From assembly GCF_015278125.1 (NCBI RefSeq), contig NZ_JADILO010000002.1, positions 1-64,000 on the forward strand: a DNA stretch of 64,000 nt. The letters are read 5' to 3'. This DNA is from Vibrio fluminensis (lineage in GTDB: Bacteria; Pseudomonadota; Gammaproteobacteria; Enterobacterales; Vibrionaceae). Positions 18,822 to 28,391 of this stretch are shown here, one piece after another (within the stretch, counting starts at the first letter, position 1; each line of letters begins with the position of its first letter). Under the pieces are notes generated by a model. The model saw nothing but the letters and a program-made list of their open reading frames with translations, did no database searches and was not told the origin of the DNA. The position numbers and the translations under genes were made by a program.

Positions 18822-21800
18822 TTAATCCACTTTCCGCTTAAAATTGTACTGACTAATGTCCACATCAACCAATTGCTCCGAAGTTAAATATCTTTGTCCA
18901 TATTTTAGATAGACGCCACTTTCAATAAACAGTTGGAACACCTCTTTGTCCAAATGTTCATCCAGCACCATGTAATACATGATGTCGAGTGCCTGCTTTA
19001 GGTTTTTGGCCGGTTTATACGGTCTGTCCGCTGCAGTGAGAGCTTCAAAAACATCGGACACCGCCAGAATACGTTCGGGTATGGATAAATCATCTGCTTT
19101 TAGTTTACGTGGGTATCCGGTTCCTTTCAGCGTCTCATGGTGAGTGGAAGCGTATTGGGGGACTCGTTTAAGCTCTTCGGGAAATGGAATATTGTCGAGC
19201 ATTTTAATTCCGCTAATCATGTGCTCATTGATTTTAAAGCGTTCTTCGAAGGTGAGTGTACCGCGTCGAATCGACAGGTTGTAAAGTTCACCGTAGTTAT
19301 AGAGATAATCAGGGACATCCATGTTGATTCCGAATTTGGGATCAAGACGATAAGGGATATCACGATGGATAATGTGTTGCGGCTTATTACTTAATAAAGG
19401 CTCTTCAGAAGGTAATGTCTGCTTTGTATTGTTGTAACGTTGGCGCTCAAAGGGCGATAGGCCTTTGGTCTCGTCGAAATGTCGTAGCCAAGTTTGTTTG
19501 CCAATTTCGGTAATCTTAGCAATGTCCTCATCTGCCATAAATTCGCTACCAATATTCGAGGAAGCGACAAAATCGAACTGTTGCAGTAATTCACTTTGTC
19601 TAGCACTTAGTTTTGCGTCGATTTGTTGTTGCTCATGAGGATTTTTATTGATGGCTTTTAATGCGTCAATTTCAGCGTCGCGCCACAGAACTTCAAAGCG
19701 GGTACGAATTTCGTGAATACGATTGTAGTTAGTTTCGAGTTTGGTTCCTTTATCAACCACATACTCTGGCGTAGTGATTTTTCCACAATCATGGAGCCAA
19801 GCTGAGATGCGAAACTCACGCCACTCATCTTCGTTCTTGAAATGGAAATTCGCAAAATGCCCTACGCCAATTTTATGCGCTTCTTCTGCCAACATCAGTC
19901 CTATTTCCGGCACTCTCAAACAGTGCGCACCGGTATAATGTGATTTGTCATCAATGGCGTCGGCAACCAATTTTATAAAGGAGTCGATGAAATTACGTTG
20001 CTCTTGTTCATAGCGTTGTAATGATTTTGACATGGTGATGAATGCCTTTGAGAGTTGGGCAACCTCATCAATATTACTGTGGACTTTTTTCACCTCATGA
20101 TAGTGGCGCTTTGAGATGAGATTAGCTTGCTGCTCGAGTGCTTTTATGGGTTTAACTATAGGACGGGCGATAAGCCAGGCGACGAGGACTAGAATCGAGA
20201 GTATTGCGAGTGAAGAGACCAAGATATAAATGCTTCTTTGCGTAATAGCAGCCATGACCTCGTCTTTAGGCATCAAAACCGTCATGGTTTGAATGGGTTG
20301 GGTATTGAGTTTATCGATGTATAGGTAGTAATCCGTGTCACCTTTGACAAACTCATGCAGCTGTCCATGAAGCTGGCTTTGACTAGCCAAGTTGAGTAAC
20401 TCACTATGAGGGACATGAGTATAAAGTATTTTTTCACCCCCCCATTTTGCTTTCAGGTAATCTCGCGCATTTTGACCGATATGATTTAACGCTAATTGAA
20501 GAACCTGCTGTAAAGGTTGATTGTTGGGATCGGTTAAGAGGTAGTACTGGTCATCTATGAGTGTGGGTGAAATAGAATTGATTTCCATACCTTGTATATT
20601 TGCAGTTTGGATCTTTCTTTTTAAAACAACCTCGCTGTTTAAAATGCCATCAATTTGTCCATTTTCAAGCTGGTCAAGCAGACGATTGAGGTCGGGTTCT
20701 AATATAAGTTCGCTGTGGTCGAGTGCTTTTTGAAACACTTCGTAATTAGTCCAACCTTGATTGACCCCAATCTTCAGTGGCGCTAACTGTATGCTATCAA
20801 TAATATAAGGTGATTTGTGTAATTGTGCGATTGCGTATGGAGAACGATAAAATTCTAAACCGTAACTATCAGGGATAGTTTGATGATATTGTGCGGCTAC
20901 TGAATGGAGTATATCTAAATCACCTAATTTGAACTGCTCAATCAACTCCTCCCATGATTGCCCGTTGACATAATCAAATTCCAATCCGGTTAAGTCTGCT
21001 ATGAGTTCAAGCAAATCGATCGCATAGCCGTGCGGTTGGCCAGAAATGGCAAAGTCAAAGGGCTCCCAATCAATGGAACTAGAAACTTTAAGTTTTGGTG
21101 CGGTGGTTACCCATGTTTTTAGCTCATTAGGAAGTGCCAATGGTGGCAAAACGGGTAAATCGTTGATGATTTTCGCCTGCTGGTTGGTCGCAACCAAGCG
21201 TCCATCGGATAAAAATAGGTACGCTTCATAAGAGGAGCGAAGAGCCTGGTTACCATAGTCATTGTGCAGCAGAGATTGTACCGTAATGAGGCTTAAATCA
21301 GCCCCAAGTACTAACTCACTATTATCGATTTTTGTGGCATAACTGATGCCGTTTATTTTTACATGGTGAAATAGATACGGGTCGGTACGATGAACGCTAT
21401 TGTAGTGCGCATTCTTAAACCATTTACGCTGAGATGGCTTGAAGTTGCTAGGTTCAACGACGGTTCTTACTGGGGTTAGTTGTTTGTCGAGATAAGTGGA
21501 TTCGGAGATGCGCTCACTACCAAGGCCGCTATGTTCGACGGTTAACCAGCGCTCATGTTTTGACGCAGCAAGTTTCTCGCGTATCGACGGGGAGTTGAGG
21601 TTAACCATTTGAAACGCGTGATCGTCAGCCGAGACAAGGTACAAGCTATAAAGGTTCGGTTCGTGTTTAAGAATGGTCGAGAAAAGGCTAGTTAGTGCGA
21701 CAGTGTCACTTTGTAACTTGGCAAGATTAATTGCTTCACTAGTCTTAAGTACGACCCCACGAGCTGTGTTGTCCAAGTAGAGTAGTTCCTGCTTTATTTG

Positions 21801-21962
21801 CTGCGAGATGTTTTGATATTGGTTGAGGGTGTTATTTAACTCTGCTTGTTTGGAAAATTGATACTGCAGACCTACTGAGATCAGAATGGTGATGGTAGTT
21901 ATTGTTACTAACAGTAAGCCTAAAGCTGCACGAATTGAAATATTGTAACCTGACGTCGTCAT
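18822..21962 (-). CDS. Membrane HD-GYP phosphodiesterase with solute-binding sensor domain
   Basis: 1046 aa from the ATG at 21962, which has GGAG 6 nt upstream; an ATG four codons earlier is less likely. Domains: membrane helix (about 14-35); Cache-like periplasmic region (about 40-285); family-3 solute-binding module (about 290-515); further periplasmic segment; helix (about 575-595); HAMP; HD-GYP. The HD pair is His724-Asp725 (HDCGK) and the GYP triplet is at 949-951 in HHETLKGTGYP. The gap between them is about 225 residues, far longer than the roughly 70 in ordinary HD-GYP domains, so the domain carries a large insertion. It probably degrades c-di-GMP in response to a periplasmic ligand. 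Confidence 0.9.
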   Translation of the reverse strand: MTTSGYNISIRAALGLLLVTITTITILISVGLQYQFSKQAELNNTLNQYQNISQQIKQELLYLDNTARGVVLKTSEAINLAKLQSDTVALTSLFSTILKHEPNLYSLYLVSADDHAFQMVNLNSPSIREKLAASKHERWLTVEHSGLGSERISESTYLDKQLTPVRTVVEPSNFKPSQRKWFKNAHYNSVHRTDPYLFHHVKINGISYATKIDNSELVLGADLSLITVQSLLHNDYGNQALRSSYEAYLFLSDGRLVATNQQAKIINDLPVLPPLALPNELKTWVTTAPKLKVSSSIDWEPFDFAISGQPHGYAIDLLELIADLTGLEFDYVNGQSWEELIEQFKLGDLDILHSVAAQYHQTIPDSYGLEFYRSPYAIAQLHKSPYIIDSIQLAPLKIGVNQGWTNYEVFQKALDHSELILEPDLNRLLDQLENGQIDGILNSEVVLKRKIQTANIQGMEINSISPTLIDDQYYLLTDPNNQPLQQVLQLALNHIGQNARDYLKAKWGGEKILYTHVPHSELLNLASQSQLHGQLHEFVKGDTDYYLYIDKLNTQPIQTMTVLMPKDEVMAAITQRSIYILVSSLAILSILVLVAWLIARPIVKPIKALEQQANLISKRHYHEVKKVHSNIDEVAQLSKAFITMSKSLQRYEQEQRNFIDSFIKLVADAIDDKSHYTGAHCLRVPEIGLMLAEEAHKIGVGHFANFHFKNEDEWREFRISAWLHDCGKITTPEYVVDKGTKLETNYNRIHEIRTRFEVLWRDAEIDALKAINKNPHEQQQIDAKLSARQSELLQQFDFVASSNIGSEFMADEDIAKITEIGKQTWLRHFDETKGLSPFERQRYNNTKQTLPSEEPLLSNKPQHIIHRDIPYRLDPKFGINMDVPDYLYNYGELYNLSIRRGTLTFEERFKINEHMISGIKMLDNIPFPEELKRVPQYASTHHETLKGTGYPRKLKADDLSIPERILAVSDVFEALTAADRPYKPAKNLKQALDIMYYMVLDEHLDKEVFQLFIESGVYLKYGQRYLTSEQLVDVDISQYNFKRKVD

Positions 21963-22248
21963 CTCATGCTCCATTATTATGGGCTACCGCAGCCGAGATT
22001 TATGTGGAGTGGAGGAAAAAGTAACCCAATAGGGCACCTTGTTATAATTAACTATAGCAGCGAAGTATGCAGTGGATATTCTTTTAGGCAGTTATCTAAA
22101 GGCTGTACGAGGTTACACACCTTCATTTTGATAAAATATCGGTCACTCGCTAGTTACAATTTACTCAAATTTACATATCGCATCATAGTTCTTTACATTG
22201 CGTTGGTGGATAATTGCACTATAACCATGACAAAAACAAGGAATTATA
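21963..22248. promoter_or_regulatory. Divergent promoter region
   Basis: 286 bp between the HD-GYP gene and the cytochrome b561 gene. AAGGA lies 7 nt before the b561 ATG. No operator was recognised. Confidence 0.45.
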
Positions 22249-22785
22249 ATGCTCAACAAACACTCTCTTTCTATACCGACGATTGCGCTGCACTGGATAA
22301 CGGGACTCGCTTTTATTGGCGTGTTTGCCCTTGGCTTGTATATGGGCGAACTGACACCTGAAACTGGCAAGTTTCAAATAATGGGCATCCATAAATCTTT
22401 AGGCGCACTGATTTTGATCGTCGCCTTGATTCGAATTGTTTGGCGCTTAAAAGAAGGTTCAATCCCACCAGCTTCTCCAGTGGCAGTTTGGCAAGATAAA
22501 CTCGCGAAAGCCATCCACGGAATTTTGATGCTTGCAACAATTGCTATGCCGATTTCTGGCTTAGCGATGAGTGTCGGTGGTGGGCGTGGTGCTGATATTT
22601 TTGGTTGGCAGTTTATTGCGGAAGGCGACAAAATTGTCTGGCTACAAGAGCTTGGTGGCTCTATTCATGGACTATCAGTAAACATCATCATTGCTGCATT
22701 GGTGCTTCATATAGCCGGTGCAATTAAGCATCAGTTGGTCGAGAAAGATGGCACGATTTCGCGTATGCTAGGCCGTGCTAGCTGA
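22249..22785 (+). CDS. Cytochrome b561 family protein
   Basis: 178 aa with four membrane helices, the standard size. Candidate haem-ligand histidines lie in ALHWITG (helix 1), IHGILM (helix 3) and VLHIAGAIKHQ (helix 4), with GIHKSLG after helix 1. Bacterial b561 proteins carry two b haems and pass electrons at the inner membrane; some oxidise superoxide (CybB). The electron partner is unknown. It is followed by an MsrA-like gene about 100 bp on, both oxidative-stress related, but with a possible weak terminator between. Confidence 0.9.
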   Translation: MLNKHSLSIPTIALHWITGLAFIGVFALGLYMGELTPETGKFQIMGIHKSLGALILIVALIRIVWRLKEGSIPPASPVAVWQDKLAKAIHGILMLATIAMPISGLAMSVGGGRGADIFGWQFIAEGDKIVWLQELGGSIHGLSVNIIIAALVLHIAGAIKHQLVEKDGTISRMLGRAS

Positions 22786-22808
22786 CAAAATAGTGATAGA
22801 ATATTCTT

Positions 22809-22836
22809 AAAGCGGAGTCTATGTATTCCGTTTTTT
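22809..22836 (+). terminator. Possible weak terminator
   Basis: AAAGCGGA and TTCCGTTTTTT can pair with a bulge, followed by T residues. Confidence 0.4.
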
Positions 22837-22889
22837 GTTATTGGATGAGCGAGCGACTATACGCGTATTCAACAAAATGAGATTAGAAG

Positions 22890-23363
22890 ATGGATGAGGT
22901 TTATTTCGCTGGTGGCTGCCTTTGGGGTGTCCAAGAATTTATGCGCCACCTTCCGGGTGTTATTAAGACTGAAGCCGGACGTGCGAATGGCACCAGTGAT
23001 AGCATCGATACACCTTACGATGGTTATGTGGAATGTGTTCGAACAGAGTTTGATCCCGATGTGGTAACCATTGAGAAGTTAGTGACTTATCTGTTTGAAA
23101 TAATTGACCCTTACAGCCTTAACCAGCAAGGGGAAGACGTAGGGCCCAAATATCGCTCGGGTGTATATAGTCGTAACCCGCGACATTTAGAAGAAGCAAA
23201 ACGCTACATTGCTTATCGTGAAGACTATGCGCGAATTGTTGTTGAGGTAATGCCTTTAACTAACTATGTAAAGAGTGCACTTGAACATCAAGACCGCTTA
23301 ACTTTACACCCGAACGATTACTGCCATATACCTTTAGATCTCCTACATAAATATCGTCAATAG
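22890..23363 (+). CDS. Peptide-methionine (S)-S-oxide reductase-like protein
   Basis: 157 aa MsrA-type fold. The catalytic cysteine is Cys10 in GGCLWGVQEF; most MsrA have phenylalanine where this has leucine (GCFWG). The downstream region with YSLNQQGEDVGPKYRSGVY matches the family's DPxxxNxQGxDxGxxYRS block. The MsrA fold reduces methionine-S-sulfoxide in proteins, with recycling by thioredoxin. It is shorter than the approximately 210-residue MsrA of E. coli and lacks its long extensions, so it is probably a second, short-type enzyme. Confidence 0.82.
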   Translation: MDEVYFAGGCLWGVQEFMRHLPGVIKTEAGRANGTSDSIDTPYDGYVECVRTEFDPDVVTIEKLVTYLFEIIDPYSLNQQGEDVGPKYRSGVYSRNPRHLEEAKRYIAYREDYARIVVEVMPLTNYVKSALEHQDRLTLHPNDYCHIPLDLLHKYRQ

Positions 23364-23409
23364 AACAATGTATTGCATACGAACTTAACGGAAAGTTAAG
23401 CCGTGAATG

Positions 23410-23449
23410 AGGCGAAACTGCTATTCACTGTGTAGGTACAGCTTCGCCT
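23410..23449. terminator. Hairpin between convergent genes
   Basis: AGGCGAA pairs with TTCGCCT; flanking ACTG/CAG can extend the stem. It lies between the MsrA-like gene and the first lyase-like gene. Confidence 0.5.
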
Positions 23450-23474
23450 TTCGTATGCTGGTCATTGGGGAAGG

Positions 23475-24311
23475 TTAGTACTGAACGTACTCGATATCTT
23501 TGTATTCGACGCGGACCTCATTGTAGAGTCGCCAAGTTGTCGGTTTGTAAATACCGAATTTTAAGTAAGGTTGATACCAGTCATTAAAAGTATTCGGCCC
23601 ACACTCATATGCGATTTCGGCATCATCAAGGCGCACGGTAAGGCAAACATCGCTGTCATCTTCCCAAGCGAGTTCTCCTTCAATTTCAAATTTGTACCAA
23701 CGGTTAGCTTCGTATGGTATATCACGAAACATAACGCGGCTCTGGATTGAGTTACCAGCATTCGCACAGGTGCCATTGACGGTGGTCGAAATTTGTTGTG
23801 AGTCCCAACGATTAAACATGCGTAACGTGCCATTATAAGATTCAAGCGCAAGAATAGGGCACCGCCAAGCTTCATTTTTATTAGGTTTGTTATGGAACTG
23901 CATTAGTGCAAACCATTTGGGATCAACAAGCTCTGAATACCGATTATCGTTTACTTTAAAATGATAACTTAACTTGAATTCTTTGTTGCGTCTAAGTGCG
24001 CCATGTACGACTATCTCACAACGCTTTTTTTGATAACCACTTTCTGCATAAGGTAGCATCAACTCGACAGAATCTCCGTAGTAATTGGTTTTTAGAGCCA
24101 GGTTGTGTTTGCTACATTCATCAACTTTCAAAATTGGAATTTGAGGATGTTTTTTGTGATTGGTTTCTAAGTTTCCCGTTATTTTGACTTGCTGTCCTAG
24201 CAGTAACTCAGACAAATCGACAGCATCTTCTTCGACATTAGCGAACGCCATATTGGCAATGAACGCTGTTCCTAATCCCATATACGACATGGCTTTGAAA
24301 TATCTTTTCAT
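23475..24311 (-). CDS. Secreted jelly-roll protein, polysaccharide-lyase-like, paralogue 1
   Basis: 278 aa from the ATG at 24311. A signal peptide (about 1-23, ending NMAFA) is followed by one beta-rich domain. Motifs shared by all three paralogues: DECSK, FKVNDNRYS, WFALMQFH, RCPILALES, GTLRMFNRWD, YKFEIEG, CGPNTF and KFGIYKPTTWRL. The QFH-plus-LALE, W-x-[KR]-F and KxGIYK pattern resembles the PF14099 (heparin-lyase-I-like) family of concanavalin-A-fold polysaccharide lyases. This is inference from pattern only. The four or more conserved cysteines suggest disulfides in the periplasm or outside the cell. Closest to paralogue 2. Confidence 0.72.
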   Translation of the reverse strand: MKRYFKAMSYMGLGTAFIANMAFANVEEDAVDLSELLLGQQVKITGNLETNHKKHPQIPILKVDECSKHNLALKTNYYGDSVELMLPYAESGYQKKRCEIVVHGALRRNKEFKLSYHFKVNDNRYSELVDPKWFALMQFHNKPNKNEAWRCPILALESYNGTLRMFNRWDSQQISTTVNGTCANAGNSIQSRVMFRDIPYEANRWYKFEIEGELAWEDDSDVCLTVRLDDAEIAYECGPNTFNDWYQPYLKFGIYKPTTWRLYNEVRVEYKDIEYVQY

Positions 24312-24602
24312 AATATTCACCACTCTAACTCTCTGGATGGTTAACTCATACGAAAGTTTATTCATATAAATCAACCTAAATGTAGTACTGGTGGGGGGTT
24401 GTGGCAATGAAGGTTTTTTGTTTTAAATGATTTTATAAAATAAATTTCAACTAAATTATTAGTTTAAGTCGTTAAAAAACTCGAAGTTCGTCACGTTAAA
24501 ATGCAACTAACTGCGAGTTTTTGATTTATTTGTGTGCGATTGATTGTATCAGAGCTACGCAATGACAGCTCTGATAGGTAACATTAGGAAAGCTTAAAGG
24601 GC
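24312..24602. other. Spacer between paralogues 1 and 2
   Basis: 291 bp of AT-rich DNA holding the promoter of paralogue 1 and a hairpin at 24547-24576 beyond paralogue 2. Nothing else was recognised. Confidence 0.45.
24547..24576 (-). terminator. Hairpin after paralogue 2
   Basis: TATCAGAGCT and AGCTCTGATA pair perfectly across 10 nt. There is no T tail. Confidence 0.5.
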
Positions 24603-25442
24603 TTAGTATTGAATGTATTCGATATTTTTGTATTCCACTCGGATCTCTTTGTCCAAGCGCCACGTAGTCGGTTTGTACACACCGAATTTTAAGAAGGGTT
24701 GGTACCAGTCATTAAACGTATTGGGGCCACACTCTTCAGCCACAACCGCATCGTCAATCGAAACGGTTAAGCAGGCTTCGGTGTCATCTTGCCATGATAG
24801 TTGACCCGCAATCTCGATTTTGTACCAACGATCAGATTCATAGGGAATATCCCGAAACATGGTTCGGCTCTGAATGGAGTTTCCATCGTCCGCACAAGTG
24901 CCATTAACGGTTGTAGAGACTTGCTGAGAATCCCAGCGATTGAACATTCTTAACGTTCCGTCATGAGATTCCAGCGCAAGTATTGGGCAACGCCATGCTT
25001 CATTTTTGTTTGGTTTAGAATGGAATTGCATTAACGCAAACCAAGTCGGATCGACTTCATCTGAGTAGCGGTTGTCATTAATCTTAAAGTTGTAGCTGAG
25101 CTTAAATTCTTTCTCACGTCTTAACGCCCCATGCACAACGAGTTCGCAGCGCTTCTTTTGGTATCCAGACTTAGCGCGAGCCAAAACTACTTCTATAGAT
25201 TCACCATAGTGGTTGGTTTTAACGGAAAGGTTGTTTTTACTACACTCATCGGCTTTTATAATCGGAATTTGCGGGTGTTTTCGATCCTTTGTGTCTAAGT
25301 TTCCTGAAATACTAATTTTCTGATCAAGCAATAAATCGGACATATTAATTGTTTGATTGTCAGTATTTGCAAACGCATTGCTTCCGTTGGTGATAGTTGC
25401 GATGAGCGCGGTTTTCGATAATGTCTTTATAGTTTCGTTCAT
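24603..25442 (-). CDS. Secreted jelly-roll protein, polysaccharide-lyase-like, paralogue 2
   Basis: 279 aa from the ATG at 25442, preceded by AAAGGAGA at good spacing. Signal peptide about 1-25 (ending NAFA). It is the same single domain as its neighbours and very similar to paralogue 1 over the whole mature part (for example GTLRMFNRWDSQQ, FNDWYQP, FGVYKPTTWRL). Each paralogue has its own spacer and probably its own promoter, so they may be expressed separately. Possible roles are cleavage or binding of an algal or animal polysaccharide; a pure lectin role is equally possible. Confidence 0.72.
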   Translation of the reverse strand: MNETIKTLSKTALIATITNGSNAFANTDNQTINMSDLLLDQKISISGNLDTKDRKHPQIPIIKADECSKNNLSVKTNHYGESIEVVLARAKSGYQKKRCELVVHGALRREKEFKLSYNFKINDNRYSDEVDPTWFALMQFHSKPNKNEAWRCPILALESHDGTLRMFNRWDSQQVSTTVNGTCADDGNSIQSRTMFRDIPYESDRWYKIEIAGQLSWQDDTEACLTVSIDDAVVAEECGPNTFNDWYQPFLKFGVYKPTTWRLDKEIRVEYKNIEYIQY

Positions 25443-25757
25443 GCTAAGAATCTCCTTTTCGATGCGATATAAAAACAATACTAAAGTGCATTATCGGTAT
25501 TCAACCAAAAGTTTATTTAATATTGATTTCGAATAATTCTTTTGAAGTATGATCATATAAATATGATCGACGACAGGCGACAATTTACATAAACACAAGA
25601 TGGAATTTGCACTGGATCGCAATTAATAATTGTTGTTATAAGTTGGATTGCTAGTCTAATGGAGTTTTTATGGAGGAGATAAATGCATCAAAAAATAAAA
25701 CCTGCCACTTGAATAGTTAATCATAATGGCAGGGAGTGTATGTATTACAATTTTCTA
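25443..25757. other. Spacer between paralogues 2 and 3
   Basis: 315 bp, AT-rich. It contains the promoter of paralogue 2 and the terminator at 25701-25733. No other element was recognised. Confidence 0.45.
25701..25733 (-). terminator. Terminator of paralogue 3
   Basis: CCTGCCA pairs with TGGCAGG over 19 nt. The adjoining A run (25691-25700) is a T tail for leftward transcription. Confidence 0.65.
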
Positions 25758-26594
25758 TTAATACTGAACATACTCAATGTCTTTATATTCAACACGAATG
25801 TCATTCTGTAATCGCCAAGAGGTTGGCTTATATACGCCTAATTTTAAATAAGGCTGCTTAGAGTCATAGAAAGTATTTGGCCCACAGGATTTTCCAATAA
25901 TCGCATCATCAATAGACGCGGTTAGACAAATGTTTTTATTATTTGTGTAGGAAAGTGTTCCTTCGAGTTCAAATTTATACCATTGATTGGAGTCGTACGG
26001 TATATAACGAAAAATGGTACGACTTCGAATAGAATTCTCGTGGCTAGCACAGGTACCGTTTGGTGTTTTTGATTTTTTCTTTTGATCCCAGCGATTAAAC
26101 ATTCTTAGCGTGCCATTATTCGATTCTAACGCTAAGATCGGGCAACGCCATACCTCGCCGCTATCAGGGAAGGAATGAAATTGCATCAGAGAAAACCAGG
26201 TCGGGTCGACTAAGGACGAATATCGATTGTCGTTGACCTTAAAACGATAACTAAGCTTAAATTCTTTATCTCTTTGTAGAACATCGTGAATGACAACTTC
26301 ACATCGCACATTTTGTTTACCTGAACTTGAGTACGGCACTTCTACTTCAATAGAGTTTCCATAGTGATTAGTTTTAATTGATAGGTTATTTTTGCTACAT
26401 TCATCAATTCTTACTTTTGCATATTGAGGATGTCTTGGACTCTCATTATCGAGAACGTCATTTATTTTGATGTGATTTTCTAGCAACAAAGTGGACATGT
26501 CTATAGTATTTTTTTCGTTTGCTATCGCCAATGGGCTTACAGCTAACAATATTACAGCGCTAATACACTTCATAGATTTGTTACTTCTCTCCAT
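25758..26594 (-). CDS. Secreted jelly-roll protein, polysaccharide-lyase-like, paralogue 3
   Basis: 278 aa from the ATG at 26594; an in-frame ATG at 26573 (MKCIS) is an alternative. Signal peptide ends near AIA-NEK. It is the most divergent of the three: it keeps DECSK, FKVNDNRYS, LMQFHS, RCPILALES, GTLRMFNRWD, CGPNTF and YKPTSWRL, but replaces NKNEAW with SGEVW and carries a lysine-rich RWDQKKKSK segment. The invariant blocks probably outline the ligand groove. Function as for the other two, uncertain. Confidence 0.7.
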   Translation of the reverse strand: MERSNKSMKCISAVILLAVSPLAIANEKNTIDMSTLLLENHIKINDVLDNESPRHPQYAKVRIDECSKNNLSIKTNHYGNSIEVEVPYSSSGKQNVRCEVVIHDVLQRDKEFKLSYRFKVNDNRYSSLVDPTWFSLMQFHSFPDSGEVWRCPILALESNNGTLRMFNRWDQKKKSKTPNGTCASHENSIRSRTIFRYIPYDSNQWYKFELEGTLSYTNNKNICLTASIDDAIIGKSCGPNTFYDSKQPYLKLGVYKPTSWRLQNDIRVEYKDIEYVQY

Positions 26595-26961
26595 AGTACC
26601 TAACCAATTTCCTTTTTATTTATTAAGTTAATGCTCTAACAGGGTATATTGATTTATTGACAAATAAATCAATAATCGAAAGAAAAGATGGTTTTGTTAC
26701 TATATATGCGGTAATACTTGGATTTCGTATGAAAGTGATATGTAACTAAAGTAACTGTATAGGTGATTCTGGTTCACGAGTTTCATTGATGTGTATCTGC
26801 ACTAAGCGACGTATTTTGATTTTGGTTAAGGTGAGGTTAATTGAGTTTGTGTTGAGTTAATAAAAAGGGATTACATAAACATTAACAATTATGCCGTAAA
26901 GTTATGTAATCCACTTGAAATATAGTTTGTTTGGTTGGTTTTTTGTGTCAAAAAGAGTTTG
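26595..26961. other. Intergenic region upstream of paralogue 3
   Basis: 367 bp of AT-rich DNA between the ectoine operon and the lyase-like cluster. It contains the hairpin at 26868-26912 and must contain the promoter of paralogue 3. No gene was seen. Confidence 0.5.
26868..26912 (-). terminator. Hairpin at the end of the ectoine operon
   Basis: GGATTACATAA pairs perfectly with TTATGTAATCC over a 23-nt loop, with A residues at 26862-26867 acting as a T tail leftward. It lies about 50 bp beyond doeD. Confidence 0.6.
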
Positions 26962-28368
26962 TTATCGTGCGTGCCACTGCTTACTGGTGACCAGTGAGTC
27001 CATCACTTTATTGATGGCAAGATGGGCTTTATCCACCATTAAGTCGATGTCATCGCGAGTTGCCACTAACGGGGGGGCAAAGCCGAGAATATCACCATGA
27101 GGCATCGCTCGGGCGATTAACCCACTCTCTAAGCAGGCGGCGGCAATTTGTGGACCGACTTTTAGGTTTGGATCAAACAAGCTGCGATGTTGTTTATCGG
27201 CTGAAAACTCTAATGCGTGCAACATACCAACCCCACGAGTATCCCCGACAATGGGATGATCAGCGAACGTTTCTCGCATTTTATCTTGAAGGTATTGCCC
27301 CATATCAGCTGCGTACTGCACTAAGTTTTCTCGTTCGATAATATCCAGATTGCAATTGGCTGCGGCTGCACCAAGAGGGTGACCTGAATAGGTGTAGCCG
27401 TGACCAAATGGTCCCCACGCGTCGGTGCCGTTTTCCAGTGCTTGCCATACTTTTTCGCCAACAATGACGCCAGATAATGGTTGATACGCTGAGGTTAGCC
27501 CTTTGGCGACGGTTATTAAGTCTGGGCGCATATCGTAGTAGATTGAACCGAAAGGTGCACCAATACGACCAAATCCACACACTACTTCGTCGGCAATAAG
27601 CAGCACATCATACTTATCTAAGACATGGCGAATCGCACGCCAATAGCCTTCTGGCGGCGGCACAATACCACCGGTACCAAGCACAGGTTCTGCGATCATA
27701 GCGGCTACGGTTTCTGGACCTTCTGCAAGGATCATTGCTTCAAGTTGCTCGGCGCAATAGCGACTAAATTCTAACTCGCTCATCTCACTGTCTTGGCGAT
27801 GATAATAATAGGGAGCGATAGTATGTTTGATTCTTTCAAGTGGTAGATCAAAATGAGCATGAAACAGGGGTAAGCCCGTCATGGAACCGGACGCAATGCT
27901 CGAACCATGATAGCCACGATCCCGTGAGATGATTTTTTTCTTCTCTGGGCGGTTAAGCAGATTGTTGTAGTACCACACTAATTTGAGTTGGGTTTCGTTG
28001 GCGTCACTGCCCGACATGCCATAATAGACCTTGCTCATTCCTTGTGGAGCCATCTTGATGATCCGATCCGAGAGCTCAATCAGCGCTTCATTAGTATGGC
28101 CAACGTAGGTGTGATAGTAAGCCAGTTTTTTCGCTTGTTCATAAATGGCTTCTGCCATCTCCTCTCGTCCATAACCAATATTGACGCAATACAGACCAGC
28201 AAAGCCATCAAGGAGTTCATTGCCAAGTGAGTCTTGAATACGTACCCCCTTGGCTTGGGTAATGATCCGTCCTGCGACTTCACCATGTGCATACTGTTTT
28301 AAATGAGTCGAGGCGTGGAATACGCGTTGACGGTCGATTTCTAAGAGTTGTTGGGTGTGTTTATCCAT
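26962..28368 (-). CDS. doeD: Class III aminotransferase, probable diaminobutyrate transaminase (DoeD)
   Basis: 468 aa PLP enzyme of the omega-aminotransferase group. FAGLYCVNIGYG, YYGMSGSDANETQ and the PLP-lysine region ITVAKGLTSAYQPLSG (near 280-295) are visible. In ectoine breakdown DoeD converts L-2,4-diaminobutyrate to aspartate 4-semialdehyde. The assignment rests on the neighbours (doeC, doeX, doeA) because class III aminotransferases are hard to separate; a GABA, putrescine or beta-alanine aminotransferase is the alternative. GGAGGA lies 4 nt before the ATG. Only 23 bp separate it from doeC, so they are one transcript. Confidence 0.75.
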   Translation of the reverse strand: MDKHTQQLLEIDRQRVFHASTHLKQYAHGEVAGRIITQAKGVRIQDSLGNELLDGFAGLYCVNIGYGREEMAEAIYEQAKKLAYYHTYVGHTNEALIELSDRIIKMAPQGMSKVYYGMSGSDANETQLKLVWYYNNLLNRPEKKKIISRDRGYHGSSIASGSMTGLPLFHAHFDLPLERIKHTIAPYYYHRQDSEMSELEFSRYCAEQLEAMILAEGPETVAAMIAEPVLGTGGIVPPPEGYWRAIRHVLDKYDVLLIADEVVCGFGRIGAPFGSIYYDMRPDLITVAKGLTSAYQPLSGVIVGEKVWQALENGTDAWGPFGHGYTYSGHPLGAAAANCNLDIIERENLVQYAADMGQYLQDKMRETFADHPIVGDTRGVGMLHALEFSADKQHRSLFDPNLKVGPQIAAACLESGLIARAMPHGDILGFAPPLVATRDDIDLMVDKAHLAINKVMDSLVTSKQWHAR

Positions 28369-28391
28369 AAATCCTCCAAATTGCTCGAACC

